Shown piece after piece: positions 44,106 through 45,841 of a DNA stretch of 45,841 nt (its first letter is position 1; every line of letters begins with the position of its first letter). A model generated the notes under the pieces. It saw only the letters and a list, made by a program, of their open reading frames with translations. It was not told where the DNA came from and did not search any database. This DNA is from Pedobacter sp. UBA5917 (lineage in GTDB: Bacteria; Bacteroidota; Bacteroidia; Sphingobacteriales; Sphingobacteriaceae), in NCBI RefSeq assembly GCF_002432345.1, contig NZ_DJDT01000288.1:1-45841 (forward strand). Reading direction: 5' to 3'. The position numbers and the translations under genes were made by a program.

Positions 44106-45841
44106 TTATTTATAACTTCTAACTGTAAGTTTTACAGCTTCGAAACTGAGCGGTTCTTTATGCAGTTGCTGTTGCTGATCATGGCCTTTCCACTCCCATG
44201 CCGATACGTAACAGAAATCTTCATCATTACGTAAGGCCTCGCCGTCTGCAGTTTGATATTCCTCCCTAAAATGGGCTCCACATGATTCTTCACGCTGAAG
44301 TGCATCGTAACACATCAGTTCGCCCAATTCTAAAAAATCAGCAACCCGTCCGGCCTTTTCAAGCTCAGCATTTACCCCGTCATCTCCGGTGATTTTCAGG
44401 TCCTGATCAAACGATTTTTTCAGTGCCTTTATTTCGGTTATGGCCTGTTCAAGGCTTTCTTTAGTGCGCGATAGGCCGCATTTATCGTAGAGCAGTTTTC
44501 CAAGGGTTTTATGAAAATGATCTGCAGAAAGATGCCCTCCGCGGTTTAAATAATGGTTAAGTTCTTCCCGAACTATTTTTTCAGCTTCTGCAAATGCAGG
44601 ATGGTCAGTTGTTACAGCCTCACTTTTAAGTTGGTCGGAAAGATAATTTGGAATGGTGTAGGGTGCAATAAAATAACCATCCACACAGGCCTGGAGTAAC
44701 GAATTTGCGCCCAACCTGTTTGCGCCATGATCAGAGAAATTGGCTTCTCCCAATGCAAAAAGCCCCGGTATGGTGGTCATAAGATCATAATCAACCCATA
44801 GTCCGCCCATGGTAAAGTGTGCCGCAGGAGAAATGAGCATAGGCTCCCGATAGGCATCAACACCGTTTATTTTATCGTACATCCTGAAAAGATTACCGTA
44901 TTTCTCTTCGATTTTGGCTTTTCCCTGCTCTTTTATTGCTTTTGAAAAATCAAGACATACGGCATTTTTCATAGGTCCGACACCACAACCTGCATCAATC
45001 CGCTCTTTCGCTGCCCTCGAAGAAATATCCCTTGGCGAAAGGTTGCCAAAAGCAGGGTAACGCCTTTCCAGGTAATAATCCCTTTCATCTTCAGGAATAT
45101 CGTTTGGTGTTCTTTCATCCCCAGCTTTTTTCGGCACCCAGATGCGGCCATCATTCCGCAGCGATTCAGACATCAAGGTTAGTTTAGATTGTGTTTCGCC
45201 AACCTGGGGTAAACAGGTAGGGTGAAACTGTATCCAGCTTACCCCCGCCATAAACGCCCCTTTTTTATGTGCCCTCCAAATGGCCGAAGTATTGCAGCCC
45301 ATGGCCAGGGTCGATAAATAATAAACTTTACCATAACCTCCCGTGGCCAATACTACCGCATGTGCAGCATGACGCTCGATTTCGCCGGTCTCCAGGTTGC
45401 GGGCAATAATGCCGCGTGCTTTTCCATCTACCAGAACCAGATCGAGCATTTCGTGGCGTGTATATGTTTTTACTTTTCCTGCCGAAACCTGCCTCATCAA
45501 CGCCTGATAGGCCCCTACCATTAACTGCTGACCGGTTTGGCCCCTCGCATAAAAGGTACGCGAAACCTGTACGCCCCCAAAAGAGCGGTTATTGAGGTAA
45601 CCACCGTATTCCCTCGCAAAAGGAACACCCTGTGCTACAGCCTGATCGATAAGTGCAAGCGAACACTCTGCCAGGCGGTAAACATTCGCCTCACGTGAGC
45701 GGAAATCGCCACCTTTAATGGTATCGTAAAACATGCGATAAACGCTATCGCCATCATTTTTATAATTTTTTGCCGCATTAACCCCACCCTGTGCCGCAAC
45801 TGAATGTGCCCTGCGGGCAGAATCCTGAAAACAGAAACATT
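44106..45841 (-). CDS. sdhA: Succinate dehydrogenase flavoprotein subunit (partial, N-terminus outside window)
   Basis: The frame is open from the right edge (first full codon at 45839) and gives 577 residues; about 50-60 N-terminal residues, including the first part of the FAD-binding fold, lie outside. An internal Met at 45734 is not the start, because the upstream frame reads CFCFQDSARRAHSVAAQGGV, which contains the His that binds FAD covalently in this family. The rest is typical: YRMFYDTIKGGDFRSREANV, ATGGYGKVYYLST, WIQFHPTCLPQVGETQSKLT, HFTMGGLWVDYD and GANRLGANSLLQACVDG. It oxidises succinate in complex II of the respiratory chain. It lies 16 bp upstream of sdhB; the cytochrome subunit should be just past the right edge. 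Confidence 0.97.
   Translation of the reverse strand, partial: CFCFQDSARRAHSVAAQGGVNAAKNYKNDGDSVYRMFYDTIKGGDFRSREANVYRLAECSLALIDQAVAQGVPFAREYGGYLNNRSFGGVQVSRTFYARGQTGQQLMVGAYQALMRQVSAGKVKTYTRHEMLDLVLVDGKARGIIARNLETGEIERHAAHAVVLATGGYGKVYYLSTLAMGCNTSAIWRAHKKGAFMAGVSWIQFHPTCLPQVGETQSKLTLMSESLRNDGRIWVPKKAGDERTPNDIPEDERDYYLERRYPAFGNLSPRDISSRAAKERIDAGCGVGPMKNAVCLDFSKAIKEQGKAKIEEKYGNLFRMYDKINGVDAYREPMLISPAAHFTMGGLWVDYDLMTTIPGLFALGEANFSDHGANRLGANSLLQACVDGYFIAPYTIPNYLSDQLKSEAVTTDHPAFAEAEKIVREELNHYLNRGGHLSADHFHKTLGKLLYDKCGLSRTKESLEQAITEIKALKKSFDQDLKITGDDGVNAELEKAGRVADFLELGELMCYDALQREESCGAHFREEYQTADGEALRNDEDFCYVSAWEWKGHDQQQQLHKEPLSFEAVKLTVRSYK

Noticed and set aside
45732..45734. Met at 45734 as the start of sdhA
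   Set aside because: The frame continues upstream to the window edge with conserved SdhA sequence, including the FAD-linking His region.

Overview
The window looks like the chromosome of a Bacteroidota species of the Sphingobacteriaceae type, most likely a Pedobacter relative (inference). The signs are three SusC-type TonB-dependent receptors, two SusD lipoproteins, an ECF sigma/FecR pair, a hybrid two-component system (HTCS), BACON and DUF1735 domains, few Shine-Dalgarno sites, and -7 boxes close to TAnnTTTG. No tRNA, rRNA, CRISPR array or transposase gene is visible.

Layout. (1) 1-5096: a FecI/FecR-type signalling locus. It holds a SusC receptor with an N-terminal STN signalling domain (cut by the left edge), a FecR anti-sigma factor, and a divergent ECF sigma factor. 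(2) 5155-9316: a Tat-exported purple-acid-type phosphatase, a dispersed inverted-repeat element, a secreted transglutaminase-like protein, and a LytS/LytTR two-component pair with overlapping genes. (3) 10046-18187 (+ strand): an uptake operon of SusC, SusD, a GH99/WbsX-like lipoprotein that appears to lack the catalytic glutamates, and a three-BACON plus leucine-rich-repeat lipoprotein. It is closed by a strong terminator. (4) 18353-40644: a larger polysaccharide utilisation locus (PUL). The HTCS sensor-regulator (+) lies divergent to a minus-strand unit (two GH2 enzymes and a PQQ-type sugar dehydrogenase). A second minus-strand unit follows (SusC, SusD, a DUF1735/discoidin lipoprotein, then a GH71/99-like enzyme and a CE2-like SGNH esterase). 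(5) 40726-45841: an AraC regulator, a discoidin plus metallopeptidase lipoprotein, and sdhB-sdhA (sdhA cut by the right edge).

How the PUL seems to work: surface proteins bind and trim a glycan, SusC/D import it, GH2 enzymes cleave beta-linked (probably galactosyl) residues, and the HTCS senses a product. The most useful observation is a 41-bp element present twice (36402-36442 and 28158-28198), identical at 35 of 41 positions. In both places it lies exactly 24 bp upstream of a minus-strand TTTG box. It probably is the HTCS operator/promoter that joins the GH2 and SusC units into one regulon.

Between those two units lies about 1.4 kb without a clear gene. It holds a long SusC leader with a possible 60-residue ORF and a mosaic of imperfect repeats with two identical perfect hairpins. 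I see no complete new defence or mobile system. The best candidates for new biology are the shared operator, the repeat mosaic, the small ORFs ahead of the SusC genes, and the GH99-like protein without a catalytic pair.
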